From Gemmatimonadota bacterium (GTDB lineage: Bacteria; Gemmatimonadota; Gemmatimonadetes; Longimicrobiales; Gaopeijiaceae), in contig JAGWBQ010000003.1 in assembly GCA_021295815.1 (NCBI GenBank), positions 1-64,000 of the forward strand: a stretch of 64,000 bases of DNA, read 5' to 3'. A program made the translations under genes and the position numbers. Numbering within the stretch: the stretch's first letter is position 1; each line of letters opens with the position of its first letter. Under the pieces are notes generated by a model that was given only the letters and a program-made list of their open reading frames with translations, was not told where the DNA came from and made no database searches. Shown here in pieces: positions 61,866 through 64,000 of the stretch.

Positions 61866-62996
61866 CTAGCGCGTTCGTGTCGCTGCGGGATCAGGTCGGG
61901 TAATCGCGGCCGGCCCGGTCACTGTGGGGAGAGGAACCGCGCGTCTCCAATCGATCCCCATCCTGCTCCGGACCTCGGCGATTGTCGCGCCAGCGACGGC
62001 CCGGGCCCGTTTCGCGCCGTCTTCGAGGATTTCACGAACCCGCGACGGATGTTCCCGGTAAGTCGCGGCTCGCTCCCGGTAAGGCGTGAAGGCCTCGCTG
62101 ACGGAATCGGAAAGCGAGCGTTTGCACTCGACGCAACCGATCTCCGCCTTGCGGCAGGCCTCGCCGATCTCGGTGCGTCGTTCCTCGTCGGTGAAGTGCG
62201 CGTGCAGAGCGAAGACGTTGCACACCTCGGGATCGCCGGGGTCGCTCCGTCGAACCCTCTTGGGATCGGTAACCGCGGTCCGCAACCTCTTCCGGACCTG
62301 GGGAGGCTCCGCCAGTATGCCTATCGTGTTGCCGAGCGACTTGCTCATCTTGGCGCTGCCATCCAGACCGAGAATGCGCCCGACTTGCCGGCTGATTAGC
62401 GGTCTGGTAACGGGAAAGGTCTTTCCGTACGCGGCGTTGAATCTGCGCGCGATCTCCCGGGAGAGTTCGAGATGCTGGCGCTGATCCTCCCCTACCGGGA
62501 CCCCGTCCGCCTTGTAGAGAAGAATGTCCGCGGCTTGGAGGATGGGATAGTTGAAGATGCCGGCCGGGACCGACTCGAATCGGCTCGACTTGTCCTTGTA
62601 CTGCGTCATGCGCTCGAGATCTCCCACCGGGGTCACCGCGTTGAAGAGCCACGCCAGTTCGGTGTGCTCCTTTACGTCGGACTGCACGAAGATGATCGCC
62701 CGTTCGGGGTCGAGGCCCACCGCCAGGTAAGAGACCGCCAGATCGAAGACGTTGCCCGGAAGGTCTGCGGGATCCCCGCCTGCGGTGATCGCGTGCTGGT
62801 CGACGATGCACCAGACGCAGTCGTACGCTTCCTGCATCTTCACCCAGCGTCGCAGAGCGCCCAGATAGTTGCCCAGGTGCGCCTCGCCGGAGGGCTGCAT
62901 GCCGCTGAAAATCCGCTCGCGGCGCTGACTCGGCGGAGCGGCGGCTTCGTCGTTGCCGGCAGGAGCCGGTCTGGGTTGCGTGGATTCGGCGGACAT
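61866..62996 (-). CDS. trpS: Tryptophanyl-tRNA synthetase
   Basis: Charges tRNA-Trp. The 376-residue protein starts at ATG 62996; about 28 low-complexity residues precede the conserved RIFSGMQPSGEAHLGNYLGA (HIGH-type signature HLGN). Other features are IVDQHAITA, SDVKEHTELAWLFNAVTPVGDLERMTQYKDKS, IFNYPILQAADILLYKADGVPVGEDQRQHLELSR segments and AKMSKSLGNTI. It begins a co-directional run to the flavin-protein gene and faces a divergent TonB-type gene. Confidence 0.96.
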   Translation of the reverse strand: MSAESTQPRPAPAGNDEAAAPPSQRRERIFSGMQPSGEAHLGNYLGALRRWVKMQEAYDCVWCIVDQHAITAGGDPADLPGNVFDLAVSYLAVGLDPERAIIFVQSDVKEHTELAWLFNAVTPVGDLERMTQYKDKSSRFESVPAGIFNYPILQAADILLYKADGVPVGEDQRQHLELSREIARRFNAAYGKTFPVTRPLISRQVGRILGLDGSAKMSKSLGNTIGILAEPPQVRKRLRTAVTDPKRVRRSDPGDPEVCNVFALHAHFTDEERRTEIGEACRKAEIGCVECKRSLSDSVSEAFTPYRERAATYREHPSRVREILEDGAKRARAVAGATIAEVRSRMGIDWRRAVPLPTVTGPAAITRPDPAATRTR

Positions 62997-63105
62997 GATG
63001 GGGGTAGGACCGGCCGTGGAACGGTTGGGGCGCGGGAGCGTATCTGATTCTCGCACCCCAAAAGCTAGCCTTCCCCCGCCAAAGTTGGTATCCCGGCAAG
63101 CGCCA

Positions 63106-64000
63106 TGCGAAGCACCAGGTTCTCCACAGGAAGACAAGCGACGCTGACCGCGGTGGTCGCCGTCCTCTTCGGACTTGCTCCGAACGCCGCCAGCCTCGAT
63201 GCGCAGAACATCCGAGGTTTCGTCTTCAGCGAGGAGTCCGGCGGACCGTTGGAAGGCGTGACGGCTCGCCTCCTCGACCAGGAATACGAGGAGATAGGAG
63301 TCGCGACCACCGACGTGCTGGGGCGTTTCTCCTTCGACGTCCCCGGCCCCGCGAACTTGACGGTGGTCGTCGAGTACCCCGGGTATCTCGCGGCGCCGCA
63401 GGAGATCGAGGTCTCGGCGCTTCCTCTGGTCATGACTTCGGTCACCATCGGCATGGCGTCGGGCAGGACCGATGTGGCGGCGGAGGCGGAAGGCGACGCG
63501 AGAACGGCATTCCTGCGCGGGAAGGTGATCGACTTCGCTTCCGGTGACGGTGTGGAGGGAGCCGCCGTCAGTGAAGCCGGTTCGGGGAGGACCGTGCTCA
63601 CCCGCGCCGACGGGCGCTTCACCTACGGCGAGCTCCAGCCCGGTCCGATTCTCGTGCAGGTGAGTCGCATAGGTTACCAGACCCAGGAGTGGAGCGTCGA
63701 GGTGATCCCCGGCTCGGACTACGACGCCATCATCCCTCTAGGGGAAGAGGTCATCGAGCTCTCGGGAATCGACGTCACCGTGCGCTCCCGAGCGGTGGCA
63801 CGCCGTCTGCTGCCGATCTACGAGCGCATGGAACGCGGACTCGGAGGACGCTTCCTCACCGCTTCCGACTTCCAACGTCGCGGCTATCAGAGCGTGGGCG
63901 CGAGCATCCAGGGACTCCCGAGCGTGAGGGCGCGGCAGGCGGGGACGCGCTGGCTCGTGACCTTCAGACGCGGCGTGACCAACTTCGAGGCGGGCTGCGA
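63106..64000 (+). CDS. Carboxypeptidase-regulatory/TonB-plug outer-membrane protein, cut by the window edge
   Basis: The frame runs from the ATG at 63106 to the right edge (298 codons seen). After a signal peptide (about 1-34, ending SLDAQ) are two carboxypeptidase-regulatory-like domains, each a transthyretin-type fold: IRGFVFSEESGGPLEGVTARL (about 36-108) and LRGKVIDFASGDGVEGAAVSE (about 137-215). The next segment ELSGIDVTVRSRAVARR, then GRFLTASDFQRRGYQSVGASIQGLPSVRAR, resembles a TonB-dependent plug. It ends mid-sequence at EAGC. The rest, including any barrel, is outside. Shares style with the receptor at 15952-18081 but not sequence detail. Confidence 0.85.

Overview
This 64 kb window is high-GC bacterial chromosome. 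I infer a Gemmatimonadota-like bacterium from the mix of a class II (B12-dependent) ribonucleotide reductase, carboxypeptidase-regulatory/TonB-type outer-membrane proteins, very large secreted BNR-repeat and amidohydrolase proteins, HmuY-type lipoproteins and many GTG/TTG starts. No 16S gene is present, so the taxonomy is inference. I saw no prophage, insertion sequence, integrase, CRISPR array, restriction system or toxin-antitoxin pair. The window reads as core genome with lineage-specific cell-envelope genes between housekeeping operons.

Layout. (1) 1-684, minus strand: the classical tRNA-Thr(TGT)/Tyr(GTA)/Gly(TCC)/Thr(GGT)/tuf order, with tuf cut by the left edge. (2) 812-9608, minus: a long co-directional run with rnd, a YtxH-like protein, an L,D-transpeptidase, smpB, an N-acetylmuramoyl-alanine amidase, a TPR lipoprotein, pyrD, pyrF and cysS, several joined by overlapping stop/start codons. 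(3) 9905-18081, plus: a metallo-beta-lactamase-fold lipoprotein, pyruvate kinase, a PhnP-like hydrolase, glucose-6-phosphate isomerase, then a HmuY-like lipoprotein overlapping a TonB-dependent receptor (putative haem uptake). (4) 18116-23894, minus: DksA/TraR-type zinc finger, YggX-like protein, ornithine aminotransferase, nitrilase and nrdJ, the last preceded by a tandem NrdR-box promoter. (5) 24102-35447, minus: a metalloprotease/beta-propeller/outer-membrane-barrel protein, a GT-C membrane glycosyltransferase, murQ, ccdA, a cardiolipin-synthase-like PLD protein, a small unknown, nrnA, a CoaE-PHP fusion and a small unknown. (6) 35549-52835, mostly plus: a DUF255/thioredoxin protein, a fused 2-oxoacid dehydrogenase E1 (minus), a RidA-like lipoprotein, a DUF2723 membrane protein, a MoeB/ThiF-rhodanese protein, a small outer-membrane protein, an alpha/beta hydrolase, a CstB-like persulfide dioxygenase (minus), a 1462-residue BNR-repeat/amidohydrolase fusion and a HEAT-like secreted unknown. 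(7) 53050-62996, minus: trpS, a DapA-family aldolase, purA, ffh, rpsP, rimM, trmD, rplS, rnhB, tRNA-Lys, an amidohydrolase lipoprotein and a flavin-binding oxidase-like protein. (8) 63106-64000, plus: the start of a carboxypeptidase-regulatory/TonB-plug protein that leaves the window.

How the genes fit together. Envelope and periplasm functions dominate: peptidoglycan hydrolysis, cross-linking and MurNAc-6-P recycling, phospholipid synthesis, lipoproteins and haem import. Translation genes cluster at both ends. The most notable items are the NrdR-controlled nrdJ promoter, three unusual multidomain fusions (CoaE-PHP, BNR-amidohydrolase, protease-propeller-barrel), the HmuY/receptor pair, a persulfide-handling gene near a MoeB-rhodanese gene, and an rnhB gene with no normal start codon. 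I found no convincing undescribed multi-gene system; the novelty is at the level of protein architectures and regulation.
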